Shown: positions 1 to 8,120, numbered from the stretch's first letter. The stretch: DNA of 21,857 nucleotides from Dorea_D sp963559605 (GCA_963559605.1 CAUWLL010000042.1:1-21857); one strand, 5' to 3'. Notes: generated by a model not told the origin, from the sequence alone. Numbers and translations are program-made.

Positions 1-1427
1 CTTCAGATTTTTTTAGCAAAAAATTCACAGGCGCTTACACAGCGGTAACGGAAGCATTCAAAGGGATTAAAGGTTTTTTCTCTAAAGTTGCAGGTTGGAT
101 AATTACCCCTATCGATACGGCAGTAAATGGAGTAATTAACGGCATTAACTGGGTGTTCGACAAAGTAAGTGGGAAAAAGCCGTTAAAAAATTGGACTCCT
201 CCTAAGTTTGAAAAAGGTTCTAACGGACTTCCAAGTGACACAATTGGTGTCGTAAACGACCAAGCAGGTTCTACATACAAAGAGTTGATTGTACCGCCAC
301 ATGGAAAGCCGTTTATTCCAGAAGGAAGAAATGTTATGCTACCGATGGCAAAAGGGACAAAGATTATGCCAGCAGGGCAAACCAAGGCATTGATGGATGG
401 AATGCCGAAATTTAAGAATGGAATTGGAGAGTTTTTCGGGAATACTTGGTCTAAAATAAAAGACTTTACAGGCGATGTACTGGATTACTTAGAAAAACCT
501 AGTAAAATTTTACAGATTGCAATTGATAAATTTACCGATTTTTCTGGACTCTCAAAATTCTTTATTCCGCTTGCGACAGGAGCAGTAAACAAAGTATTCG
601 ATAGTGCAGTAAAATATATCGGAAAAATGTTTGAAAAAACAGGGTACGCAGGTATTGATAAGGCGATTAAATGGGCTGTTGGAATTGCAAATGATAACAG
701 GCATGGTTACGACCAAAAACATAGGACGGGACCCGATTACGACTGCTCCTCTTTGGTCACAACGGCATTGAAAAAAGCAGGTTTCAATATTCCGATTGGG
801 ACTACAAGCACAATGTATGGAAGCCTTACGTCTGCCGGATTTAAAAATGTCACAAGTTCAGTAAGCGTTGGAAGCGGAAACGGAATGAAAAAAGGAGATG
901 TTCTGCTGAAACCCGGCGAACACACAGCAATGTATATTGGTGACAAGAGAATCGTACACGCTTCAATTAATGAGCTTGGTAAGACACTAGGTGGGAAAAC
1001 AGGAGACCAGACAGGAAAAGAAATATGCACAAAAGGTTATTACAATTATCCGTGGACATATGTCCTAAGATACGCCAAAAAATACAAAAAAGGAATTGGG
1101 GAAATCGGTATTACGGATTTGATTCCGAAGTATTCGGTCGGCGGGTTCCCGGAAGATGGATTGTTCATGGCAAATCGTAATGAACTTGTAGGAAAGTTCT
1201 CTGACGGAAGAACGGCAGTTGCCAATAACCTTAACATCCAGAAAGGGATAGAGGACGCGGCATATCGCGGATTTTCGCGTGCAAACGCAGAAAATAGAGA
1301 GCAGGAAAACTTATTGCGAGAACTAATTGAAGCTGTTAAAGACGGAAAAAGAATCGTTGTTGACGGAAGAGAATTAGTATCAATTACGGATTCCAGACGC
1401 GCGAGAAATGGATATTCGTTCATATAA
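1..1427 (+). CDS. Tail tape measure protein, C-terminal part, with NlpC/P60 peptidase domain (5' end outside window)
   Basis: The reading frame is open from base 3 through to the TAA at 1425-1427, so the GTG at 153 is not the real start and the gene enters from the left. The N-terminal visible part (KGIKGFFSKVAGWI, then GVINGINWVFDKVSGKK) is the helical, hydrophobic style of tape measure proteins, which set tail length and form the channel for DNA ejection. An NlpC/P60 cysteine peptidase follows: Cys in DCSSL (codon at 744), His in GEHTAMYIG (921) and a third polar His in VHASINE (957). This domain probably cuts peptidoglycan peptides during entry. The end (YSVGGFPEDGLFMANRNE, then GIEDAAYRGFSRAN) matches the conserved C-terminus of clostridial tape measure proteins as I remember them. 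All catalytic residues are present. Family assignment is strong; ejection-time hydrolysis is inferred. Confidence 0.9.
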   Translation, partial: SDFFSKKFTGAYTAVTEAFKGIKGFFSKVAGWIITPIDTAVNGVINGINWVFDKVSGKKPLKNWTPPKFEKGSNGLPSDTIGVVNDQAGSTYKELIVPPHGKPFIPEGRNVMLPMAKGTKIMPAGQTKALMDGMPKFKNGIGEFFGNTWSKIKDFTGDVLDYLEKPSKILQIAIDKFTDFSGLSKFFIPLATGAVNKVFDSAVKYIGKMFEKTGYAGIDKAIKWAVGIANDNRHGYDQKHRTGPDYDCSSLVTTALKKAGFNIPIGTTSTMYGSLTSAGFKNVTSSVSVGSGNGMKKGDVLLKPGEHTAMYIGDKRIVHASINELGKTLGGKTGDQTGKEICTKGYYNYPWTYVLRYAKKYKKGIGEIGITDLIPKYSVGGFPEDGLFMANRNELVGKFSDGRTAVANNLNIQKGIEDAAYRGFSRANAENREQENLLRELIEAVKDGKRIVVDGRELVSITDSRRARNGYSFI

Positions 1428-1430
1428 AAG

Positions 1431-1461
1431 AAAGGCATCTACTTCGGTAGGTGCTTTTCTT
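1431..1461 (+). terminator. Hairpin terminator inside the tail operon
   Basis: GGCATCTAC, a TTCG tetraloop, then GTAGGTGCT forms a stem that extends with A-T pairs to about 12 bp (1431-1442 with 1447-1458, G-T wobbles at 1438/1451 and 1434/1455). It is followed by TTTTCTT. It sits four bases after the tape measure stop codon and 25 bases before the next gene. Because tail genes continue downstream it probably attenuates transcription or marks an mRNA 3' end; no new promoter is evident after it. Confidence 0.75.
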
Positions 1462-1485
1462 ATGAAAAAATAAGGAGGTGACCAG

Positions 1486-1875
1486 ATGGCTTTATCATCG
1501 TTTTTAAATGTAAATGGTTATGATTTTCCTTGTCCGGCAAGAGGATTTTCTTGGACGATTACAACAACTGTTAATGCGGGAAGAAATGCCAATAATGCCG
1601 TGATAGGTCAAAGGGTTGGGCGTGACTTGTATAAATTAGATGGCTTGAAATGGGTTGGACTTTCGCCAAACACTAGAAAAAAGATGTTGAAGGCAATAAA
1701 GCCGTTTTATGTTCCGGTTACATTTGAAGATATGGCAAATCCCGGACATCCAATCACGATTACAATGTATCCAGGAGACAGAAAAGGGGTTCCTCTATTT
1801 GTTGATCGCTTGACGCACATGGTATTGAAGGATGAAACTTTGGAATTTAATTTGATAGATGCAGGTTTGGAGTGA
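1486..1875 (+). CDS. Small phage tail protein following the tape measure gene
   Basis: 129 residues, ATG with a strong AAGGAGGTGA ribosome site eight bases upstream. The protein is rich in beta-strand pattern, starts MALSSFLNVNGYDFPCPARG and includes SPNTRKKMLKAIKPFYVPVTFED and a C-terminal VLKDETLEFNLIDAGLE. Its position directly after the tape measure and before the large hub gene is where siphophages encode distal tail or tail-hub accessory proteins. I recognise the style from Clostridia prophages but cannot name the family with certainty; it might belong to one of the short DUF tail families. No membrane segment or catalytic motif is visible. The next gene follows after only six bases, so the two are probably co-translated. 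Confidence 0.6.
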   Translation: MALSSFLNVNGYDFPCPARGFSWTITTTVNAGRNANNAVIGQRVGRDLYKLDGLKWVGLSPNTRKKMLKAIKPFYVPVTFEDMANPGHPITITMYPGDRKGVPLFVDRLTHMVLKDETLEFNLIDAGLE

Positions 1876-1881
1876 TGATTT

Positions 1882-4110
1882 ATGCAAGCAGTAAGTGATG
1901 ATTACATCGAATCGATGAAGAAGCCGTATCGTTCAAATCGAGCTTACATACGTGGAACAATAGGTATCATAAATTCTGATGCTCAAAATAGCGCAACGGT
2001 TGCAAATGAGAAGAATTCATTTACGTATTTTTCGGACACGAAAAAGCCATTTGAAAATAATAAAGTAAGCCGAATATATGCAACAGCAGAACAGGACTTT
2101 TCTAAGGTTGATGGTAGTATGTACTTTTTGCCAAAAGAAAATGACGGTCTAAACTTTTATAATAACGGTTTTGTCACAGAAGAGTTGGCAGGGGGGATTT
2201 ATATTGATTTTTCAGCGCAATCTTTGCTGGATATAAGAGGAATGACTATTGATTTCGGTGAGTGTTACCCGTCAGAATTTATTATTAAAAATGATAATAC
2301 CACATACACATACGAAAATAATACGAGCCTGTTTGTTACAGAAGATATATTCAATGGGACTTCTTATATTATTATAATGCCAAAAAAAATGGTAAATAAA
2401 AATGGAAGATTACGAATACATACCATAGATTTCGGAGTAATAGATTCGTTTTCCAATCATGAGGTTATGGATTTTGAGTTAGAAGAATTTGTTTCGCCTA
2501 CAACAGAAACATTACCTAGCAAGGACGTGAGAATCACAATTGACAATCAGGATTCTTACTATAATCCAGATAATGCAACTAGCGCAATATCGTACTTAGA
2601 ACTTGGACAGGAGGTAAAGGTTTCTTTTGGATATGATGTGCATGGAGATGGAAATATTGAGTGGCTACCAGAAATTCTTACATATCTTCAAGGATGGAAT
2701 GCGACAGATACGAAAGCGGAATTTGTTTGCGTAGACTTGTTCGCGTCTATGGAAGGAATATACTATCGTGGGTTATACAGAGAGAATGGAATTTCGCTAT
2801 ATGACTTGGCAGTAGATGTATTGAATGATGCTGGATTTGAACCGATGCAATATTATATTGATCCATATTTAAAGGATGTCATAGTAAAAAATCCAGTTCC
2901 TCCCGTAAGATACGCAGAAGCGTTACAGATTATTGCAAACGCAGGTCGATGTTCTTTATATGATGATAGAAAAGGAAGAATACATTTGCAAGCATCTTCT
3001 AAGCCGGATATGACGATTTCTTCAAATGGAGAAACGGATTATAGTAAGGTTTTTCATGTGCTGAATGATGAAAAAAAAGATGCTTACGCGGTAGCAAGCA
3101 ATGATTTTTCGGTAGTTGATGGAAGTGTTCTTTTTATGCCAAAAGATAATAATTATCTAAACACAGGTTATATAAGTAATTACATATCGGACGAAAACGG
3201 AGACTTTGAAAAAAATCCAGTGCTTACGATTACGTTAGAATTTGGATTTGTAGCATATGGATTCAAATGCAATTTCAGAAATGTAAAGCCGAAGGAATTT
3301 GTTATCAGAACTTACTATGAGGAATCATTGATTGAGACTCTTCGCATTCAGCCGACAAGTCTGAATTACGACACGCAACGAAGGTTTGAAATGTTTGACA
3401 GGATGGAAATTGAGTTCTTGAAAAATCATCCAAACAGCCGAATATTTGTTGATAACATAGTGGTAGGAGATGTTACGAATTATGTATTGACAAGAAACTA
3501 TGATTTGATCGGTTCTCCGACTGTATTGAGACAAGATAAATTAAAATCTATGACTATTTTGAGAAATTTATACACGGAAGCAAGCACGGAAGTTGAGATT
3601 GCGTCAGATGAAATCAATATTTCATCTGGTAATTTAGAGCATGTATTTTTTCTTAGCGACCCAGCTTATGATTTCCGTGCAATTGTAGAGGAAAATAGTT
3701 CTGCAAAAGTAGAAATCATAGAATCTAGTAGCTATTACGTAAAGGTACGTTTGGGGGCTTCCAATAAAGTATCTCCTGTTCGAGTTATTCTATATGGAAA
3801 AGAATATGTGCATTCAGAGCAAAAACATAAAGTGCAACATAATTATAACGGTAAAGATATGATTTGGGACAATCCCCTGGTAAGTTCGTTGCAACACGCA
3901 AAAGATTTAGAAGAATGGTTATCTTCTTATTATCTTGGAGAAGTAGACTATCAGTTTGATTGGAGGGGAGACCCTAGAGTTGACGCAAACGACCTGTTTT
4001 ACCTTGAATTAAGAAGCGGAAAAACTCAGCTTATTCGAGCGTATGAAAATAGCTTATCCTACAACGGTGCTTGGAGTGGAAGAATGAAAACAAGGGCGGT
4101 GGTGATGTAA
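1882..4110 (+). CDS. Large tail hub / baseplate protein with duplicated inserted domain
   Basis: 742 residues. The block from about residue 195 (FELEEFVSP, KDVRITIDNQDSYYNPDN, then LELGQEVKVSFGYD) through ADVLNDAGFEP and ALQIIANAGRC is typical of tail-hub or Tal-like baseplate proteins in Clostridia prophages, which cap the tail tube and anchor the host-recognition parts. Two similar beta-rich inserts are visible: about residues 66-170 (DFSKVDGSMYFLPKENDGLN) and 403-510 (DFSVVDGSVLFMPKDNNYLN). They look like an internal duplication. The C-terminal part (LQHAKDLEEWLSSYYLGEVDY, then FYLELRSGKTQLIRAYENSLSY) returns to the hub fold. It lies six bases after the upstream gene and one base before the next. 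Role inferred from position and sequence style. Confidence 0.72.
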   Translation: MQAVSDDYIESMKKPYRSNRAYIRGTIGIINSDAQNSATVANEKNSFTYFSDTKKPFENNKVSRIYATAEQDFSKVDGSMYFLPKENDGLNFYNNGFVTEELAGGIYIDFSAQSLLDIRGMTIDFGECYPSEFIIKNDNTTYTYENNTSLFVTEDIFNGTSYIIIMPKKMVNKNGRLRIHTIDFGVIDSFSNHEVMDFELEEFVSPTTETLPSKDVRITIDNQDSYYNPDNATSAISYLELGQEVKVSFGYDVHGDGNIEWLPEILTYLQGWNATDTKAEFVCVDLFASMEGIYYRGLYRENGISLYDLAVDVLNDAGFEPMQYYIDPYLKDVIVKNPVPPVRYAEALQIIANAGRCSLYDDRKGRIHLQASSKPDMTISSNGETDYSKVFHVLNDEKKDAYAVASNDFSVVDGSVLFMPKDNNYLNTGYISNYISDENGDFEKNPVLTITLEFGFVAYGFKCNFRNVKPKEFVIRTYYEESLIETLRIQPTSLNYDTQRRFEMFDRMEIEFLKNHPNSRIFVDNIVVGDVTNYVLTRNYDLIGSPTVLRQDKLKSMTILRNLYTEASTEVEIASDEINISSGNLEHVFFLSDPAYDFRAIVEENSSAKVEIIESSSYYVKVRLGASNKVSPVRVILYGKEYVHSEQKHKVQHNYNGKDMIWDNPLVSSLQHAKDLEEWLSSYYLGEVDYQFDWRGDPRVDANDLFYLELRSGKTQLIRAYENSLSYNGAWSGRMKTRAVVM

Positions 4111-4111
4111 T

Positions 4112-4720
4112 ATGAGTGTGGAAAGCGTAAAAATAAATATTTTAGGAGAAGAGACAGAACTAAAATCTATAGGGCATAATAGATTTTTCGCAGAGATTAA
4201 TGCCCCGGATATTGTAGGGGATTACGTTGCAGAAGTAACGGTAACTGATCATGTGGGAAACGCTGTTACCGTCAATGGAAAACAAAATAAAACACTAGTT
4301 TTAACGGTATCAAATTGGACGGCTCCAAAAACAAACTGGACAAAATACGACAGATTTAATTGGAAAGACTATAATCGTATCAAAAATAATTTAGTACATC
4401 TTCACGAAAGAGCAAATGCATTGTCGAAGCATTTTGAAATCGAAGATATGGGAGAAGATATTACATCTTACTTGGCGTATTGGGATGTTGATGTATTTAA
4501 TATGTTTGAAAGGAACCTCGATAAAATAAACCAGAATTTTAGGAACGAAGATTATGGGGAAGGTAAGGTTTTTTATCCAAATGCTCCTTTTATTCAATGG
4601 GAGGAATTGAATAGGATTGAGTCTGCTATTTTGAACATAAAAAGGAAATTAACAGACAAGGAAAAAACATTACGTAGAGTTCCGTTCAAATTGGGAAGAT
4701 ATAGGGAGGTGCGATTGTAA
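4112..4720 (+). CDS. Baseplate / tail protein with N-terminal Ig-like fold
   Basis: 202 residues. Residues 1-70 look like an Ig-like beta-sandwich (NILGEETELKSIGHNRFFAE, then YVAEVTVTDHVGNAVTV). Residues 70-190 are helical, with the phrase PKTNWTKYDRFNWKDYNRIK and WEELNRIESAILNIK that I know from baseplate proteins of Clostridia phages. The last 17 residues, from TLRRVPFKLG onward, recur in the next gene. The stop TAA shares its last base with the downstream ATG (TAATG). Probably a structural tail-tip component; exact role unknown. Confidence 0.6.
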   Translation: MSVESVKINILGEETELKSIGHNRFFAEINAPDIVGDYVAEVTVTDHVGNAVTVNGKQNKTLVLTVSNWTAPKTNWTKYDRFNWKDYNRIKNNLVHLHERANALSKHFEIEDMGEDITSYLAYWDVDVFNMFERNLDKINQNFRNEDYGEGKVFYPNAPFIQWEELNRIESAILNIKRKLTDKEKTLRRVPFKLGRYREVRL

Positions 4721-5145
4721 TGGATGGGCTTTTGACAATAGATTATCCAGTAGATTTTACCACTTACGTGAAGAAACGTATAGTTACTATTAGGGGTCAC
4801 ACTGTGGATTCTGTTGAAAGAATAGAGATACAGACCAATAATGACACTGTTGCAACAGTTGACAGGAATTCTGATGGCGCTTTTTTTTATCATGCAGTTT
4901 TGGTAGAGGGAGAAAATACGATTTTAATAACCGTATCTGATGGAAAAGGACAATCAGAGACAATAGAAAAGAAAATTGTGTCTGATACGAAACTACCAGT
5001 AATTCAAGGGATTTTGATTACGCCAAATCCAGTAAATATAGGAGAAAAGGTAAGGATTTATGTTACAGTAGTTGATGAAAAACAGCAAGCTATATTGCGT
5101 AGAGTTCCATTTAGATTAGGGAACTATAAAAACTTAAATATATAA
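4720..5145 (+). CDS. Small baseplate protein, Ig-like, sharing the RRVPF C-terminal motif
   Basis: 141 residues, start overlapping the previous stop as TAATG, with GGGAGGTGCGA as ribosome site. The sequence alternates beta-strands (VTIRGHTVDSVERIEIQ, then GENTILITVSDGKGQSETI), consistent with an Ig-like or Big-type domain in residues 15-90 and a second short strand set after that. Its tail, ILRRVPFRLGNYKNL, closely matches TLRRVPFKLGRYREV of the upstream gene. A shared C-terminal peptide on neighbouring structural proteins suggests a common docking or assembly signal, or duplication of the gene end. Function unknown beyond tail context. Confidence 0.55.
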   Translation: MDGLLTIDYPVDFTTYVKKRIVTIRGHTVDSVERIEIQTNNDTVATVDRNSDGAFFYHAVLVEGENTILITVSDGKGQSETIEKKIVSDTKLPVIQGILITPNPVNIGEKVRIYVTVVDEKQQAILRRVPFRLGNYKNLNI

Positions 5146-5167
5146 TGCAAGTAGGAGGGAAATAAAA

Positions 5168-5800
5168 ATGCCAAAGCAACATTTAGCAGAAAATTTTGTT
5201 GATGATATTCTTTCTGAGAATATGAATGGTCGAAGGAGATACAATCTGATACAAAACAGCGACGGAACGGTTTCGCTTGAAGACGTAACTGAATATACGC
5301 AATTAGGTAGTGATTACGGCGCGAATCAAGTCAACGCGTCGAATAGAGCGATTAACGAAAGCGTAGATAAGGCGAATGTCATTGACAATAAAGAAGATTT
5401 GTTGGCAAACATGACAGAGGGAAAAGTAGCAGGAGCGTTGGCAACAAAGAAAGGATTTGATGAGTTAAATAGCAAATTAGAATTCAATCTTGAAGATCAT
5501 TGGGGCGGTGTAGATTTTTCCGGGACTGTAAAGGCTACAGTTATCGGGCATAATGTTATGATTAGCGTTATCTTGCAAACTGCACGAGAGATAGAAGCAG
5601 GGAGAAGTATTAAAGCAAGGGTTATTCCAAGTAAGTATATCAACATAGCACCGTCAGAACTTTTGATATTTAAGAGCTTTTCGGAAATAGGCAACGCTAT
5701 ATCGTTGGAGATGATGAAAGATGGTACTTTAACAATTTACCCTTACGTAACGCTACGAAAGGGGTACAATATATACGAAACGCTAAATTATATCATTTAA
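5168..5800 (+). CDS. Tail fibre / receptor-binding protein
   Basis: 210 residues, ATG after AGTAGGAGGGAAATAAAA. The N-terminal half (NGRRRYNLIQNSDGTVSLED, then TEYTQLGSDYGANQVNASNR) and the hinge LLANMTEGKVAGALATKKGF are a conserved module of tail fibres in Lachnospiraceae-type prophages and attach the fibre to the baseplate. After about residue 100 the sequence becomes a beta-rich tip (HWGGVDFSGTVKATVIGHNV to the end), which is the part expected to vary and contact the host surface. It is short for a fibre. The frame overlaps by eight bases, tail to tail, with an antisense reading frame that looks like a second fibre tip, so the tip may be exchangeable. Confidence 0.72.
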   Translation: MPKQHLAENFVDDILSENMNGRRRYNLIQNSDGTVSLEDVTEYTQLGSDYGANQVNASNRAINESVDKANVIDNKEDLLANMTEGKVAGALATKKGFDELNSKLEFNLEDHWGGVDFSGTVKATVIGHNVMISVILQTAREIEAGRSIKARVIPSKYINIAPSELLIFKSFSEIGNAISLEMMKDGTLTIYPYVTLRKGYNIYETLNYII

Positions 5801-6095
5801 TGTGCCAGTCCGACCATTTCAAATTGTCGTAAAATTTAATGGCTATTTTCCCTCTGTATCTGTCAAATGACACAATGAATTTCGTTTCATTTGTGCGGGA
5901 TATTGAGTACCCCGTGCTGTAATCCCACACACCATCCACGCTAGACGGCAAATCAGAAGACATACTGCCCGTTACAATAATTGCGAAGGAGATTGATGGC
6001 TGTTCTAAAACTTTTTGCAATAGGCTTTCACCTTCATTCACCGTTATAACATTTTTTTGGAACAGCAGTTCATGTTGTTCTATATTGCTAATTAA
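5465..6095. repeat. Imperfect inverted repeats bounding the two fibre tips
   Basis: TTAAATAGCAAATTAGAAT at 5465-5483 on the plus strand and TTAATTAGCAATATAGAAC on the minus strand (6095-6077) match at 15 of 19 positions and lie in the same codon register of the two frames. They bound a 593-base segment holding the fibre tip and the antisense tip. The match is weaker than functional invertase sites usually are, so shared ancestry of the coding sequence may be its only cause. Confidence 0.4.
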
Positions 6096-6107
6096 TTGAA
6101 AAAACAT
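5793..6107 (-). pseudogene. Antisense alternative tail-fibre tip (silent cassette)
   Basis: 104-residue frame on the minus strand with no ribosome site before its ATG and a TAG four codons upstream. The C-terminal half (VDGVWDYSTGYSISR, then ETKFIVSFDRYRGKIAIKFY and LKWSDWHIK) reads like the receptor-binding tip of fibres, resembling pyocin-knob domains, which commonly end in a W-x-x-W type phrase. Its N-terminus, FFQLISNIEQH, lines up codon for codon with FDELNSKLEFN of the fibre gene on the other strand. I therefore see it as a non-expressed replacement tip or a relic of one, not an independent gene. If the segment were inverted it would be fused to the fibre stem. No invertase gene lies in the window. 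Confidence 0.5.
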
Positions 6108-6189
6108 AAGAGATACCTAAAAACTTATTAACAGAAAACAATATAATTTATTTTTTATCGTGCAATGTCGCACAGAAAGGAGAAAGATT

Positions 6190-6969
6190 ATGAAGATTAA
6201 TGTACATGGAGGTCATAACAGAAATGTCCCTGGTATCATCAGTTATCTTGATGAAGTTACAGAGGATAGAAAAATTGCGAAAGAGGTTATCTCGTTAATT
6301 AAAAAAGAGGGGCATACAGCTTATAACTGCACGGATGATTCTGGACGCACGCAAACAAGTATCTTGAAGAATATCTGTAAAAAATGTAATGCGCATACGG
6401 TCGATCTGGATGCGTCTGTCCACCTTAATGGAGTCAAAAAATCAAAAAAAGACGGAAAAAACAAAGGGGCTGAGATCTGGCTGTACAGTAAGGATTCTGG
6501 AGCGAAAGCGGCGGCAAAGAGGATTCTTGAAAATCTTGAAAAGTTAGGGTTCAAAAACAGAGGTGTAAAGTATAAAAAGAGTTATTATTTTTTAAAACAC
6601 AGCAAAAATCCGGCAATGATTATTGAGACATGTTTTGCGGATGATGAAGACGATGCAATCCTCTATAAAAAGCTGGGAACGAACAGGATTGCAAAAGCAA
6701 TCGCAGAGGGGCTTATCAATAAGAACATTTCGGCAGAGGAAAAACCTGAGAAACCATCAAAACCTGTAAGCAAGGAGTTTCAGATACGGACGAATGCAAA
6801 AATGGCAGTACGAAAAGGCCCGGGAACGACATATAAAAAGGTGATGAATGCGCCGATTGGAATCTACACGATCACAGAAACAAGATACAATGGAAAAACT
6901 CCATGGGGACGTTTGAAAAGCGGTGCTGGATGGATGAGTATTCACAGTAAATATTGTAAGAGATTATAA
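6190..6969 (+). CDS. Endolysin: N-acetylmuramoyl-L-alanine amidase with SH3-type wall-binding domain
   Basis: 259 residues from the ATG at 6190, chosen because AAAGGAGAAAG lies just before it; the longer frame from 6160 has no such site. The N-terminal Amidase_3-type domain (residues 1-178) shows zinc-ligand candidates in VHGGHN (H9), VTEDR (E25) and ASVHLNG (H78), and the catalytic Glu in MIIETCF (E146). A Pro/Glu/Lys linker (EEKPEKPSKPVSK) leads to an SH3b domain (about 197-259: IRTNAKMAVRKGPGTTYKKV, then GRLKSGAGWMSI) that should hold the enzyme on the cell wall. It cuts the amide bond between muramic acid and L-Ala at the end of infection. No signal peptide is seen, so export depends on a holin. 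Confidence 0.93.
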   Translation: MKINVHGGHNRNVPGIISYLDEVTEDRKIAKEVISLIKKEGHTAYNCTDDSGRTQTSILKNICKKCNAHTVDLDASVHLNGVKKSKKDGKNKGAEIWLYSKDSGAKAAAKRILENLEKLGFKNRGVKYKKSYYFLKHSKNPAMIIETCFADDEDDAILYKKLGTNRIAKAIAEGLINKNISAEEKPEKPSKPVSKEFQIRTNAKMAVRKGPGTTYKKVMNAPIGIYTITETRYNGKTPWGRLKSGAGWMSIHSKYCKRL

Positions 6970-6990
6970 AGAAAAGGAGAAGATTGTTGC

Positions 6991-7707
6991 ATGGCATACG
7001 TTAGATTTCTAGGGGATTCGATAGTTAGAAAAGCAGTTGTTTCCCCTGATAAAAATATCGTTACTATAAAGTTTGAGGGAAGTAAATTTGTAAGCGAAAA
7101 AGGGTTTGATGTTTTTCTTGACGAAAAATGTCAAGTTGATATTGGGGGCAAATTTTATCGCAAATTTACAACAATTTACAGGAATGATAAAGAAACAGAA
7201 AAATATAATGGGTATCAGCTGTCGAGCGACGGAAGTAAATATGTGGAACCAGAACCATTGCCAACACCAGTTCCGCAAGAGCCTACTATTGAAGAATTGC
7301 AGGAAATGAAAGTTGTTGAAATGAACACGGAACAGCAGAAAACAATTCAAAAAGGAGTTGATGTTGTACTTACAAGCGGGGAAACAGAGCACTTCATGTT
7401 GTCGGAACACGATCAGACATCTCTTATTGGCTTGCAGGCGAAAGTAATTGCAGGGGAAGAACAGATTCCGTGGCATAATTCTGACGAAACAGAACATTGT
7501 AAGTTCTATAGTAATGCAGACATGGCGTTAATTACAAACACTTCAATGGGATATGTGACATGGCACGTTACATACTTTAGAGACCTTAGAATCTATATTC
7601 GCTCTCTACAGACAAAAGAAGAAATCGAAGCTGTGTTTTATGGGATGGATATTCCAGAAGAATACAGGAGTGAACCGCTTATCGGAATGATGGCGGCAAA
7701 ATTATGA
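6991..7707 (+). CDS. Phage tail-associated protein with DUF4376-like C-terminal domain
   Basis: 238 residues, AAAGGAGAAGA before the ATG. Residues 1-85 are a beta-rich domain. A proline-rich linker follows (EPEPLPTPVPQEPTIEELQE), then a C-terminal domain (about 100-238) with IQKGVDVVLTSGETEHFMLS, DQTSLIGLQAKV and FYSNADMALI. That pattern (a substrate-like beta-hairpin followed by a helical stretch and an allele-like C-terminus) resembles DUF4376-type proteins found beside tail fibres and lysis genes in Firmicute phages. Its last bases overlap the next gene (ATGA), which indicates coupling. The exact role (fibre accessory or assembly) is not known. Confidence 0.5.
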   Translation: MAYVRFLGDSIVRKAVVSPDKNIVTIKFEGSKFVSEKGFDVFLDEKCQVDIGGKFYRKFTTIYRNDKETEKYNGYQLSSDGSKYVEPEPLPTPVPQEPTIEELQEMKVVEMNTEQQKTIQKGVDVVLTSGETEHFMLSEHDQTSLIGLQAKVIAGEEQIPWHNSDETEHCKFYSNADMALITNTSMGYVTWHVTYFRDLRIYIRSLQTKEEIEAVFYGMDIPEEYRSEPLIGMMAAKL

Positions 7708-8120
7708 TTCGCATTGTAAGACTGCCGATTCTATTTGGGATCGGCGGTCTAATGTATTATGTAATTGAAATTTTATGGAGGGGATATTCGCATTGGACAA
7801 TGTTTCTTCTTGGTGGTTTCTGTTTCGTTCTGATAGGACTTATAAACGAAATATTTACGTTTCAGATTCCGCTTGCGAAACAAATGCTTATTTCTACAGT
7901 TATAATCACCGTTGCAGAGTTTGTTTGTGGATGTATTGTGAACTTATGGTTGAAATGGAATGTTTGGGATTATTCCGAACTGCCGATGAATATTCTGGGT
8001 CAAATATGCGCTCCGTACTCAATATTATGGTTTTTCTTATCTTTCATAGCAATTATTCTTGATGATTATTTAAGATATTGGTTATTCGGGGAAGAAAAAC
8101 CGGAGTATAAACTATTTTAA
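7704..8120 (+). CDS. Four-helix membrane protein, ABC_trans_CmpB-like, putative holin
   Basis: 138 residues with four hydrophobic stretches at about 5-24, 31-50, 62-83 and 100-120. The phrase VWDYSELPMNILGQICAPYS followed by a hydrophobic helix and LDDYLRYWLFGEEKP matches the family often annotated as putative ABC transporter permease (CmpB type) in Firmicutes. Standing directly after the endolysin cassette and overlapping the previous gene by ATGA, it most likely serves as the holin that lets the amidase out. Known family, inferred role. The stop codon is inside the 5' arm of the downstream terminator hairpin. Confidence 0.65.
   Translation: MIRIVRLPILFGIGGLMYYVIEILWRGYSHWTMFLLGGFCFVLIGLINEIFTFQIPLAKQMLISTVIITVAEFVCGCIVNLWLKWNVWDYSELPMNILGQICAPYSILWFFLSFIAIILDDYLRYWLFGEEKPEYKLF

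Noticed and set aside
153..1427. GTG at 153 as gene start of the first frame
   Set aside because: The frame is open upstream to the window edge with tape-measure-like sequence and there is no ribosome site before 153.
5497..5694. 65-residue minus-strand frame inside the fibre gene
   Set aside because: Shadow of the fibre tip; unlike the 5793-6107 frame it shows no similarity to a fibre domain.
6160..6189. Longer endolysin start giving MQCRTERRKI in front
   Set aside because: The ribosome site AAAGGAG lies inside this stretch and points to the ATG at 6190.
6108..6189. Possible separate promoter for the lysis genes (TATAAT at 6142)
   Set aside because: No acceptable -35 box lies 16-18 bases upstream and there is no extended -10, so the AT-rich stretch alone is not enough.
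7009..7497. 162-residue minus-strand frame under the DUF4376-like gene
   Set aside because: It is Phe-, Cys- and Asn-rich shadow sequence typical of the reverse of an AT-rich gene, with no ribosome site.
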